From a virus, in the IMG/VR virus record IMGVR_UViG_3300044691_000246, positions 1 to 42,887 of that record: a DNA stretch of 42,887 nt; one strand, written 5' to 3'. The translations under genes were made by a program, and so were the position numbers. Under the pieces are notes generated by a model, which worked only from the letters and a program-made list of their open reading frames with translations, was not told the origin of the DNA and ran no database searches. This document shows positions 30,820 to 38,022 of this stretch, one piece after another (positions within the stretch are counted from its first letter, which is position 1; each line of letters opens with the position of its first letter).

Positions 30820-30999
30820 TTAGAGGTACTTCTTAACGCGGGCCAATGCAGCGACTTCGACACCCTTCAAATCTGCGAGGGCGTTGCTGTACAGCTTCAA
30901 CGCGGCGGCGACGGTCCGCGCTTCAAGCTCTTCGCCGTACTTCCGGCCAAGAAAGAAAGACACAGCGTTCGCGACGATAAACAAAACGGCGTAATACAT
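30820..30999 (-). CDS. Small membrane protein (59 aa)
   Basis: ATG 30999 overlaps the stop of the endonuclease VII gene (TAATG). The product starts with a transmembrane helix (YYAVLFIVANAVSFFLGRKYG) and goes on as an Ala/Leu-rich helix (EELEARTVAAALKLYSNALADLKGVEVAALARVKKYL). The ending is fixed by TAA at 30822-30820, before the terminator. Function unknown; the N-in or N-out topology is not clear. Confidence 0.7.
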   Translation of the reverse strand: MYYAVLFIVANAVSFFLGRKYGEELEARTVAAALKLYSNALADLKGVEVAALARVKKYL

Positions 31000-31370
31000 T
31001 ATTTTTTTCTCCGTACAACGACAGCGACGGGAGGTCCGTAGACCTTAATCTTTTTGCTCGCCTTGGCCGTCCCGATGAGGCCGAAGGTTTCTTTCCCGAG
31101 AGCTAAAGGCGCTGTTGGGTTTGCGAGGTACGCGCCTAGATTGGTGGCGGTCGCGGGACGGTCCCGGATGATGCCGATTGCGCGATTGCAGAGCCAACAC
31201 AAAAGGCCACGGATGCGGCCCGTTTTATGACAGTGGTCAACTGCGAGGCGTATTCCATACGGCGGACGACCACAGCCCGCACAGACGCCTTTTTGAAACT
31301 GAAAAACCGTTTCGTACTCTTCCTCGGTTAAGCGGTATAGCACCCATAGAAGCCGTCCACGTGCGCTCAA
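30999..31370 (-). CDS. Recombination endonuclease VII-like HNH protein
   Basis: TTG 31370 has GGAG five bases upstream and overlaps the previous stop. The 123-residue protein has the endonuclease VII signature: CAGCGRPPYGIRLAVDHCHKTGRIRGLLCWLCNRAIG, where two C-x-x-C pairs bind zinc and DHCH-x-TG-x-IRG carries the catalytic His. T4 endonuclease VII resolves branched DNA before packaging. The C-terminal third is basic (KASKKIKVYGPPVAVVVRRKK). An in-frame GTG nine codons in could be used instead. Confidence 0.88.
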   Translation of the reverse strand: MSARGRLLWVLYRLTEEEYETVFQFQKGVCAGCGRPPYGIRLAVDHCHKTGRIRGLLCWLCNRAIGIIRDRPATATNLGAYLANPTAPLALGKETFGLIGTAKASKKIKVYGPPVAVVVRRKK

Positions 31371-31513
31371 CTAAACTCCACGTCTGTCTCTTCGTACGGG
31401 CCGCCAACCTTAACGTCCAGATACTCACCGCCCGTATTCAGCGTGGCGGCGTCGGGCGGTAGCGTTTGCAGAAACGCAATAAGCTCCGAAACGTTCTCGA
31501 ATGTTTTTTCCAT
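31367..31513 (-). CDS. Small acidic hypothetical protein (48 aa)
   Basis: ATG 31513 is preceded by GAAAGGACAAC, a good ribosome site. EKTFENVSELIAFLQTLPPD, then AATLNTGGEYLDVKVGG and an acidic end, has clear phage codon use. The stop overlaps the endonuclease VII start. It is the first gene after the structured region at 31535-31749, so that RNA would be its leader. Confidence 0.65.
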   Translation of the reverse strand: MEKTFENVSELIAFLQTLPPDAATLNTGGEYLDVKVGGPYEETDVEFS

Positions 31514-31534
31514 GTTGTCCTTTCAAAAGAAGCC

Positions 31535-31749
31535 GCTGTGGTCCCTTAACTGATGGCCCTTCTCCGTCGTCAAGAGCAAGCGGGAGAAAGGGCTAAAACC
31601 CCGCTCCCACAGCGTCCGTTTATCCAAGGAACCTCAAGGCCGGAGTCCGGGTGAGGTTCCGGGGGATCTAATCAGCGCCCGTTAGGTGCGGGCTTGTGCG
31701 CTTAGCCGCACGGTCTAAAGCGCAATACTGTGACCGGGCTACGGGCGCT
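31535..31749 (-). ncRNA. Putative structured RNA, three consecutive stem-closed domains
   Basis: The 244 bases between the SSB-like gene and the gene at 31513 hold no reading frame but three nested structures. Domain A (31674-31749) is closed by a perfect 9-bp stem AGCGCCCGT/ACGGGCGCT and contains two inner hairpins (GGTC/GACC and GTGCG/CGCAC in the minus direction). Domain B (31628-31660) is closed by GGAACCTCA/TGAGGTTCC with an inner CCGG/CCGG hairpin. Domain C (31535-31613) is closed by GCTGTGG/CCACAGC and has two mutually exclusive inner hairpins. The minus strand is favoured because both flanking genes run that way. There is no tRNA T-arm and no T-run. It could be a regulatory leader or a free RNA. 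Confidence 0.62.
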
Positions 31750-31757
31750 GAAAAGGC

Positions 31758-32219
31758 TTATTTGTCCGTTTGATCCTGCTTGCGAACGAAGTCAGACGGA
31801 ATATCAATTCCCGCTTGGCCCTTCTTGAGCGCCATTGTTGCGGTTATTTTGATGAACGTCTTTCCGTTGTCCCCGTCTTCCGCAGCCAAAACGAGCATCC
31901 GCTTGGTGCCGATCAAACTATCCAGGTCGAACGGAGTTCCCGGCTCGAAGTCCTTAAAGCCGAGTTCCTTCAGACGGCTCCGCAGCCGGGCCTTCTCATG
32001 CAAGCTCACTGTGAAGCTCTCAAAGACGCGCTTGTTTCTTCCGTCCTCGTCTTCCTCTTGGACCAGCCAAACAAAATACGCCTTGTGCTGCGTGGTCCCC
32101 GGCTTGAACTTGTTCGGGACCTGACCCTTGTCCACGATGTCCGCGAGCACGCCGGGTTGAATCATTTCCGTTACCGGCTCGAAGTCTTTTCCGCTTTCAA
32201 TCGAAACGTTTAATCCCAC
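31758..32219 (-). CDS. Single-stranded DNA-binding-like replication protein
   Basis: GTG 32219 follows GGAGG by nine bases. The 153-residue protein (GLNVSIESGKDFEPVTEMIQPGVLADIVDKGQVPNKF..., KAYFVWLVQEEDEDGRNKRVFESFTVSLHEKARLRSRLKELGF, LIGTKRMLVLAAEDGDNGKTFIKI) is of the phage SSB-like family found next to RecT/Erf or polymerase genes, with an OB-fold-like strand order and the typical SLHEK-x-x-LR step. It ends in an acidic-basic tail (DFVRKQDQTDK). It is the first gene of the replication block. Longer starts to 32315 run into the control region. Confidence 0.72.
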   Translation of the reverse strand: MGLNVSIESGKDFEPVTEMIQPGVLADIVDKGQVPNKFKPGTTQHKAYFVWLVQEEDEDGRNKRVFESFTVSLHEKARLRSRLKELGFKDFEPGTPFDLDSLIGTKRMLVLAAEDGDNGKTFIKITATMALKKGQAGIDIPSDFVRKQDQTDK

Positions 32220-32262
32220 TTGACATTTCCTCCAGATTTGTGCATCCGTCCTACACACTATG

Positions 32263-32291
32263 GGATAAACGCTAGAACTTGTTGATAACAA
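32263..32291 (-). promoter_or_regulatory. Possible promoter of the replication block
   Basis: TTGTTA (32291-32286), 17 bases, TTATCC (32268-32263) on the minus strand is the best pair I see upstream of the SSB-like gene, but both boxes are weak. The 19-base element at 32301-32319 lies just upstream and recurs before the gene at 38094. The area 32220-32398 is AT-rich and has no gene. Confidence 0.35.
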
Positions 32292-32300
32292 ACGACCGCA

Positions 32301-32319
32301 ACGAAGAATCAACAACTTA
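32301..32319 (-). repeat. 19-bp repeated element, copy 1
   Basis: Reading on the minus strand this is TAAGTTGTTGATTCTTCGT, identical to the plus strand at 38023-38041. Both copies lie upstream of the first gene of a transcription unit and point in the direction of transcription. Confidence 0.85.
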
Positions 32320-32341
32320 CAAAATATCTGGATTATTTATG

Positions 32342-32370
32342 TTGTACTTTTTAAGTGGACGCGCTATTGT
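32342..32370 (+). promoter_or_regulatory. Sigma-70 promoter for the 32399 operon
   Basis: TTGTAC (32342-32347), 17 bases, TATTGT (32365-32370). The spacer ends with TGGACGCGC directly before the -10, a motif that recurs in this phage (TGGAY-N4-TAW). The transcript would have about 22 bases before the ATG. Confidence 0.7.
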
Positions 32371-32398
32371 GTCTTAGTACGAGGACGATATAAAAGAC

Positions 32399-32608
32399 AT
32401 GACAGTGCTTATGCAACGCATGGAACGCCGCAAGACACCGAGAACTTTTCACGACGTTCCAGCCTGGACAGCAGAGCGCCGGGACCGCGCTATCTGGCTT
32501 CTGTTCCTTGAGGCGCGGATGTATCAGCAGACGGACCCTATCGAAGCCGAGCGGCTCATGGACATCGCGGCGAACGCCCAACGCGAGCTTGACGAGGTCT
32601 ACGTATGA
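32399..32608 (+). CDS. Small hypothetical protein (69 aa)
   Basis: ATG 32399 is the first start after the promoter at 32342. The upstream GAGGACG is 13 bases away, so the later in-frame ATG at 32411 or 32420 may be used. RRKTPRTFHDVPAWTAERRDRAIWLLFLEARMYQQTDPIEAERLMDIAANAQRELDEVYV is helical, with a basic start and acidic end. The stop overlaps the next start (ATGA). Function unknown. Confidence 0.65.
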   Translation: MTVLMQRMERRKTPRTFHDVPAWTAERRDRAIWLLFLEARMYQQTDPIEAERLMDIAANAQRELDEVYV

Positions 32609-32826
32609 ACGTCCCAAGCGGCCTCATTGAAGATGTCCCCGAGTGCGTCCTTGAACGCCTTGACGGTGCCGAGCGAATCATTTTAGAGATGGCGTTGGAA
32701 TGCGCCTTTTTGCGCGGGCGGTTAAGCCTTAGCGCCGATGTCTTGGAAGAGCACCCGTCTGTGCGGATTCATGATGACTTTGGGCCGGTCCGCTATTTTG
32801 CGGCTCCGGCATATAGCGACAAATAG
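32605..32826 (+). CDS. Small acidic hypothetical protein (73 aa)
   Basis: ATG overlaps the upstream stop. LIEDVPECVLERLDGAERIILEMALECAFLRGRLSLSADVLEE is a helical, acidic protein; the end (GPVRYFAAPAYSDK) is short and irregular. The tight coupling and codon use support it. It lies directly before the second beta-helix protein. No family recognised. Confidence 0.65.
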   Translation: MNVPSGLIEDVPECVLERLDGAERIILEMALECAFLRGRLSLSADVLEEHPSVRIHDDFGPVRYFAAPAYSDK

Positions 32827-32839
32827 AAAGGATCACCCA

Positions 32840-35260
32840 TTGCACCCTCTTATCAGCGCCCTCGCATCCATGTTGCCTCAAGGACTCGTCCGAGTCCACG
32901 AGACACACCCGAACCATTCACCAACCGTAAAGATCCACTCGAAGCCTAATGGCGGCCACGCACGCAAAACCCTTAGACGCCGGGACGCTTCACAGCTTCA
33001 CCGGAGCAACCGGAGGAAACTCGCGGTGTTCGCCTTTGTGCTTGCACTCGCGGGCGTAGCGTCCGCACAGTTGACCACGATTACGGCGAGCCACATCAGT
33101 ATGGGCGGCGTGCCTATCGCAACCGGCAAAGTGTACTTTACGCCGGTCAACGCGGCGGGACAGCCTATCGCATTCGTCTCGGGCGGCGGCGGATTGAACT
33201 CTCCGCAAGCGTTCAGTTGCACCATTACAGCCGGGGCCATCACGGGGAGTTGTCAGATCCCGGACGCCGCGTTGACGACGCCAACGAATCTTTTGTACAT
33301 GATTGACGTTTCCGCGCCGTCCATTTCGCAGACGTTCCGGTTGCCGACTGTCCCGAACGTGACCGGGTCAACGTGGGCGCTTGATGCTTATGCTCCGTCG
33401 TCTGCCGGGAGCAACACCCAAACGGTCCAGATTACCTACGGTGCGAGCGCCGCGCCTTCGCCTTGTGCCACGCCTAGCTTCTACTATCAAACCGGCGTTG
33501 GTCTTTCGGTGTGCGTTGCCGGTGTGCCGGTTGCTGTTGGCTCCGGCTCAAGCGGCCCGGCTTCGGCTTGCCCTTTGAAGAATGCAACTAACATTTGCAT
33601 TACGGAAGCGCCGTACAACGCAGTGGGCAACGGGACGACGGATAACACTTCGGCGTTTCTCGCAGCAATCGCGGCGCTCAACACCCAGCCGGGTTGTGGG
33701 ACAATCTGGGCACCTAGAGGCGTCTTCGTTGTCAGCGGCCCGTTGCTTGACACGAGCGGAGCTAACGCAGTCCTCCCGATGCCCAAGATTCCAAACTATG
33801 ACCCGAACCTCTGCTTAATTTCTATTCGGGGTTATCAGCCCGCGACGGTGCCAACTGCCGGGTTTGTTCTAAAGTTCCCGCACACAGGCGGAGGTAGCCT
33901 TTTTGGCGGTTTCGATAGTGCTACGGGCGGAGGATTTCCTCCGTTTACAAATGTGTGGCTGGACCTACAGGACGTACTACTTCTGGCACCGGATAACCCC
34001 GATTTTACGATGGTAGACGCCACACACATAATTGACTTCACCCATAAAAACTTGGTCATAGAGACAGCGACCGGCGTTTTGGCGACGAATCCGGCTGGAT
34101 GGGGAATCAAATATCCGACACTCGCGAACGGGACGCATCTTGTGGGCGAAGGATTCAATGCAATCATCGGCTTCTATAACGGACTCCAGACCGGCGAACA
34201 CCTCAATCTCTCTACGATGGACATGTCGGGCTACGTAAACGGCGTGGTAGCTGACAACGGAACTAATATAAGTACCTACCGGGGGAATACCGCACACATC
34301 ACATACATATGGTTCGGGCCGGGCACAAATCAGATTGTCGCCGGTACGAATAAGTCAGCTCTGCACATTGACGTAGCCGATTTTGAAACGGGAACGGGAC
34401 TCGCAGTGAAAGACCCCGGCAGCCTGATTTACGGCTATGGAACTTACAACGTGCCAGATTTTAGCGGGGCTTACAGCTATTGCAGTATCCCCGTCAGCGG
34501 AGGCACTAATTTCTCATTGAAGTCTGTGTGGTGCCCGCCTTCTACAACGACCGCCTTTGTGCCCACCTTGAACTTAGTGGACGATTGGAAATCGCAAGAG
34601 AATACCGGAACTACGCTCAATAACACCGGCTCCGATTCGACCAACTCGGCAACAACCACGAGCGTTACATGGGCAGCCGCAACCGGATTTACAGGCAACG
34701 TAGCCACATACAACGGAACATCGTCTCTTGCTACGGCGGCGAGCGCAACGAGCACCAACTTTGACGGGTCTTCACCCTTCTCCGCGTGTGCGTGGATCAA
34801 TCCAAGCTCGTACGCATTCAATGCCGCTTTCATAGCCGACAATTTGAATGTGGCTGGAACAACGGGATGGGGTCTTGCCCTCTTCGGGACGGCGAGCGGA
34901 ACTGCCGGAAGACTCCTAGCCATGCTTACGAGTTCTTCGGGCAATGGTATTTCCGTACAGACCACGGCGGCGGTTATCCCCACCACAGGGACCCTAAACC
35001 ACGTTTGCATGACGTACGACGGGTCTAAAACCGCTGCCGGGACGCTTATCTATGTGAACGGAACTGTCGTATCTGCTGTGACGGTCGGTGGGGACACTCT
35101 CACTGGATCTACGGCTAGCGGGCTTCCCCTAATGCTGGGAGAGTCGCGTGTAGGCGGACAGTTCTTTCCCGGAGCTATTGGCCGCGTACCCATCTATAAC
35201 AAGTTGCTATCAGCGTCGGATGTGTCGCAGATGTTCGCGCTGGGGCCTAATGCTTTCTAG
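32840..35260 (+). CDS. Exported beta-helix protein with LamG-like lectin domain
   Basis: TTG 32840 follows AAAGGA at good distance and gives 806 residues. A long basic start (about 1-58) precedes a Sec signal core (KLAVFAFVLALAGVASAQ), so either the signal is of the extended type or translation starts later. After it comes the same head domain as in the spike at 16888 (TTITASHISMGGVPIATGKVYFTPVNAAGQPI). From about 230 follows CITEAPYNAVGNGTTDNTSAFLAAIAAL, the usual start of a pectate-lyase-like beta helix. The last 200 residues (AATGFTGNVATYNGTSSLATAAS..., FSACAWINPSSY..., HVCMTYDGSK..., LMLGESRVGGQFFPGAIGRVPIYNKLLSASDV) are a LamG/concanavalin-like carbohydrate-binding domain. It is far from the tail genes and is probably secreted to bind or cut polysaccharide. 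Confidence 0.78.
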   Translation: MHPLISALASMLPQGLVRVHETHPNHSPTVKIHSKPNGGHARKTLRRRDASQLHRSNRRKLAVFAFVLALAGVASAQLTTITASHISMGGVPIATGKVYFTPVNAAGQPIAFVSGGGGLNSPQAFSCTITAGAITGSCQIPDAALTTPTNLLYMIDVSAPSISQTFRLPTVPNVTGSTWALDAYAPSSAGSNTQTVQITYGASAAPSPCATPSFYYQTGVGLSVCVAGVPVAVGSGSSGPASACPLKNATNICITEAPYNAVGNGTTDNTSAFLAAIAALNTQPGCGTIWAPRGVFVVSGPLLDTSGANAVLPMPKIPNYDPNLCLISIRGYQPATVPTAGFVLKFPHTGGGSLFGGFDSATGGGFPPFTNVWLDLQDVLLLAPDNPDFTMVDATHIIDFTHKNLVIETATGVLATNPAGWGIKYPTLANGTHLVGEGFNAIIGFYNGLQTGEHLNLSTMDMSGYVNGVVADNGTNISTYRGNTAHITYIWFGPGTNQIVAGTNKSALHIDVADFETGTGLAVKDPGSLIYGYGTYNVPDFSGAYSYCSIPVSGGTNFSLKSVWCPPSTTTAFVPTLNLVDDWKSQENTGTTLNNTGSDSTNSATTTSVTWAAATGFTGNVATYNGTSSLATAASATSTNFDGSSPFSACAWINPSSYAFNAAFIADNLNVAGTTGWGLALFGTASGTAGRLLAMLTSSSGNGISVQTTAAVIPTTGTLNHVCMTYDGSKTAAGTLIYVNGTVVSAVTVGGDTLTGSTASGLPLMLGESRVGGQFFPGAIGRVPIYNKLLSASDVSQMFALGPNAF

Positions 35261-35489
35261 CACTCGCGGTCTGGATGTCCCCGCCTCCGCACGTGTTTCT
35301 AGCGAAGGCGAGGGCGTCCTTTTCTTCGATAAAAATAGCCGTCTCTAGGTTGTTGTAGACGTTCCACTCGCCTATTGACGGGTTCCACTTGACCATAGCG
35401 CAATCCTTGCCGTTCTTTGAGAACCATCGTTGATCCTTGTGGTGACATCCGCAGAGCAAGAGCAAGAGCACTAACGCTAAACGTTTCAT
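35247..35489 (-). CDS. Small lipoprotein (80 aa)
   Basis: From ATG 35489 the product begins MKRLALVLLLLLCGCHHKD, a lipoprotein signal with lipobox LCGC (cleavage before the second Cys). The mature part is about 66 residues (QRWFSKNGKDCAMVKWNPSIGEWNVYNNLETAIFIEEKDALAFAR), compact and globular. It lies alone on the minus strand and overlaps the end of the beta-helix gene by 14 bases. A single transcription unit on the opposite strand is typical of a prophage-expressed lysogenic conversion or superinfection-exclusion gene; an outer-membrane spanin is less likely because it lacks the Pro-rich short form. The ribosome site is weak. Confidence 0.65.
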   Translation of the reverse strand: MKRLALVLLLLLCGCHHKDQRWFSKNGKDCAMVKWNPSIGEWNVYNNLETAIFIEEKDALAFARNTCGGGDIQTASARKH

Positions 35490-35512
35490 CGCAACAGAAT
35501 AACAGGAGCAAC

Positions 35513-35647
35513 ATGACACGCAAGGCGATCTTCACAGCCATAGACAATCGGAGGCCGTTCTCGTGGGTCACGTACAACGAGGACGGGACTGTCCGGTCCG
35601 TAATTCCATTCAACCGCCTTGAGCTGCGGAGGCACCTTGCATCCTAA
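35513..35647 (+). CDS. Small hypothetical protein (44 aa)
   Basis: ATG 35513 follows AACAGGAGCAAC, a strong ribosome site. TRKAIFTAIDNRRPFSWVTY, then NEDGTVRSVIPFNRLELRRH, has a beta-hairpin look. It lies 23 bases from the divergent lipoprotein gene and its end overlaps the ribosome site of the next gene. Function unknown. Confidence 0.6.
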   Translation: MTRKAIFTAIDNRRPFSWVTYNEDGTVRSVIPFNRLELRRHLAS

Positions 35648-36131
35648 TCGCGTACCGTTCGTTGGCGTCCTCGCCATGTTGGATGTTAGAAGCGACACAG
35701 CGCCCGCCTTAGTACACAAACCCGGCCAACCGAGACACGAGGGACGGCCCGTGGTGCTCACTCGTGCCGCCGCTGAGAACGCCTTGCCTACCCTAATCGG
35801 CATGGCCGTCAACTGCAAGGCCGGATGGGACCATCACGACACTCAACGCAAAGTTGGCGTAATCGCGGAGGCGTCTATCATCGGCAACGCACTGCACGTC
35901 CGGGGGTACATATACGGATACCACTTCCCCGATGTGGTTAGAGATATGCAATCCCGCGATGATCTAGGCATGAGTTACGAGTTGGCTGATGCGCACGTAA
36001 TTGACATCAAGGCCCCGGTGTGGACGGTTACCCGTGTCACGTTCATAGGCGCGGCTATTTTGCTCCGTAAAAAGGCCGCGTACACGAACACGAGTTTTCG
36101 CTTGGAGACAGAATGTCTTTCCTTGAAATAG
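35637..36131 (+). CDS. Prohead-protease-like protein (164 aa)
   Basis: TTG 35637 is chosen because GGAGG lies four bases upstream. The protein has KAGWDHHDTQRKVGVIAEASIIGNALHVRGYIYGYHFPDVVRDMQSRDDLGMSYELADAHV..., WTVTRVTFIGAAILLRKKAAYTNTSF. The central H-x4-RK-x-G, the GMSYE-like step and FIGAAIL-x-RKKAAY recall a family of phage prohead-protease-like proteins. Here it is not in the head operon but next to the primase-helicase, and an S49 protease already serves the capsid. So it may have another role, for instance a fold reused in replication. The functional call is uncertain. Confidence 0.5.
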   Translation: MHPNRVPFVGVLAMLDVRSDTAPALVHKPGQPRHEGRPVVLTRAAAENALPTLIGMAVNCKAGWDHHDTQRKVGVIAEASIIGNALHVRGYIYGYHFPDVVRDMQSRDDLGMSYELADAHVIDIKAPVWTVTRVTFIGAAILLRKKAAYTNTSFRLETECLSLK

Positions 36132-37897
36132 CCCTTGATTACGCCGGTCGCGGTTGGTTCGTGTTCCCTTGTTGGCCGCGCACCAAGAAACCTATGACCG
36201 CGCACGGCTGGAAAGACGCAAGCACCGCCGAAGAGCAAATCCGCGCGTGGTGGACGAAAACGCCAAACGCGAATATCGCTATCGCGTGCAACCCTAGCAA
36301 CCTCGCAGTCCTGGATATCGACCACGGTATCGAGAGTCAAAAGGACGCCGTGGCCCTCTTAGGTGCGATGGACTTGGGCGATACATACATGGTGCGGACG
36401 GGGCGGCGGCCTGAGTACGGCCTCCAGGTCTACTTCACCGGAGCTATACCGGACGTGGGTCTTTGGAAGGCTGCCGGAGCCGAGGGACAAATCAAAAGCC
36501 TCGGCGGTTACGTAATGGCGGCGGGGTCTGTCCACCCGAGCGGTGAATCTTATGAGGTTGTAAACTCGGGGCCGCTCGCTCCGACGCCTAACACTGTCCG
36601 CGCGCTCAAGACGGTGAGTCTTCCTGTGACTAGCGGGCCGATGGGGAAGATACCAGACGGCGCGGGAAGACACGCTGCGATAACATCTGTGGCCGGGAAG
36701 CTCCGCGCGTCTGGGTTGGATGGGGACGCAATATACGAAGCGTTGGTCCCAATCAACCCGGCAATGTGTGAAGTTCCGCTATCGGATGAGGATCTTAAGT
36801 ACATCGCTCACGGCGTTGCTAAACGTTATGCTGTGCCCGAGCCGGAGCCGGAGATTTTGATAGGCGGGCGTGTCGCTACGCCGGACACTATCCCGGAGCC
36901 GGTGGATTGGCGGACGCACTATCACACCTTTGACGAGATGGAGTCCGCGCCGGAATTGACGTTCCTTATTGATGGCTTTATGCACGTTGAAAGCATCACG
37001 GGGTTAGCCGCGCCCGCTGGCCAAAGAAAAAGCCTCATCGCGTTAAACGTTGCTCATTCACTCTGTACGGGCGAACCCTTGTTCGGGCACTTCGCCGTAG
37101 CGCAAAAGCCCACTCGTGTTTTGTACCTTTGCCCTGAAATGGGGATGCGGTCTTTTCGGAAGCGCGCCCGGAGTATCGGCTTGATGCCGTACGTTGGGAA
37201 AACGTTCTTTTGCCGGACCATGAACATAGAGGACGCGGATAATCCGCTCGGGCTGAATGACCTTCTCCCGGATGAGCTGGACGGAGCCGTGGTCATCGTG
37301 GACACTGCAATCCGCTTCATCCAGGGCGACGAGAGCAAAAGCCAAGACATGCGGGAGTTTGCAAAGACGCTCTATAGGTTGATCCCGCACAACGGACAGC
37401 CTGGAGCCGCCGCCGTGTTGGTCCTGTACCACAGCGGTAAAGCCGTGGTGAAGGAGAGCGACGAATTAACCCTGGAAAACACACTTCGGGGTAGCAGTGA
37501 GTTAGGCGCGGCTTTGACGTGCTGTTGGGGAACGAAGCTCCAAGAACAAGAAGACCCCACGGCTTCAGTCTTCAAGGCGGTTAGCTATTTGAAGTGTGTC
37601 AAGCCGCGAGACTTCGAGGACGACCCCAAACCTTTCGAGACGACGTGTGACGAGACTTGCAAGATGACGTACATACCGAACGAAGGCGTACCCGTTTTGA
37701 AGATGCGGAACCCAAACCGGGGCAACAAGGACGGCAAGGACGAGGCCGCGCTCGCGTTCATCAAGGCCAACCTGGATTTATCGGGAGCTAAATTGGCTGT
37801 CCGCTTGGGTGAACACGACGTGGAGCGTAGCGCGGATTGGATCAACAAAAAGAAAGCGAAGCTAAAAGGGACAGGCGTCAACTTAACGTCCGCCTAA
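36113..37897 (+). CDS. Primase-helicase (prim-pol domain plus RepA-like ATPase)
   Basis: The 594-residue protein starts with a bifunctional primase-polymerase domain: LDYAGRGWFVFPCWPRTKKPMTAHGWKDAS, the acidic pair in AVLDIDHG (Asp68, Asp70), and GGYVMAAGSVHPSGESYE (131-148). The position that is normally His in the S-x-H motif reads GLQVYF with Gln105, so nucleotidyl transfer may be weakened. A linker with PEPEPE leads to a RecA/RepA-like ATPase: GLAAPAGQRKSLIAL (Walker A, Lys306-Ser307, RKS variant) and GAVVIVDTAIRF (Walker B, Asp397). It would unwind DNA and prime synthesis at the phage origin. The ATG has GGAG five bases upstream. Confidence 0.88.
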   Translation: MSFLEIALDYAGRGWFVFPCWPRTKKPMTAHGWKDASTAEEQIRAWWTKTPNANIAIACNPSNLAVLDIDHGIESQKDAVALLGAMDLGDTYMVRTGRRPEYGLQVYFTGAIPDVGLWKAAGAEGQIKSLGGYVMAAGSVHPSGESYEVVNSGPLAPTPNTVRALKTVSLPVTSGPMGKIPDGAGRHAAITSVAGKLRASGLDGDAIYEALVPINPAMCEVPLSDEDLKYIAHGVAKRYAVPEPEPEILIGGRVATPDTIPEPVDWRTHYHTFDEMESAPELTFLIDGFMHVESITGLAAPAGQRKSLIALNVAHSLCTGEPLFGHFAVAQKPTRVLYLCPEMGMRSFRKRARSIGLMPYVGKTFFCRTMNIEDADNPLGLNDLLPDELDGAVVIVDTAIRFIQGDESKSQDMREFAKTLYRLIPHNGQPGAAAVLVLYHSGKAVVKESDELTLENTLRGSSELGAALTCCWGTKLQEQEDPTASVFKAVSYLKCVKPRDFEDDPKPFETTCDETCKMTYIPNEGVPVLKMRNPNRGNKDGKDEAALAFIKANLDLSGAKLAVRLGEHDVERSADWINKKKAKLKGTGVNLTSA

Positions 37898-37968
37898 AAC
37901 CAATCTGCTACCTCCGAGAGAAGTTTCTTCTCGAAGGAGTTGTGGATAGGGTCAATGAGGGAATGAAT

Positions 37969-38008
37969 GACGACGATGAAGATTTACTTAAGGCGTCGTC
38001 GTCGTTTT
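37969..38008 (+). terminator. Terminator after the primase-helicase gene
   Basis: GACGACG (37969-37975) pairs with CGTCGTC (37997-38003), followed by GTTTTCG and later CTGTTTTTG. The loop is long and partly paired. It lies about 70 bases after the stop codon. The bases from 37898 to 38093 hold no convincing gene. Confidence 0.5.
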
Positions 38009-38022
38009 CGCCCTGTTTTTGC

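Noticed and set aside
31670-31750. tRNA-like look of domain A in the structured RNA
   Set aside because: There is a 7-bp acceptor-like stem, but no T-arm with TTC, no usable anticodon arm, and no CCA-type end.
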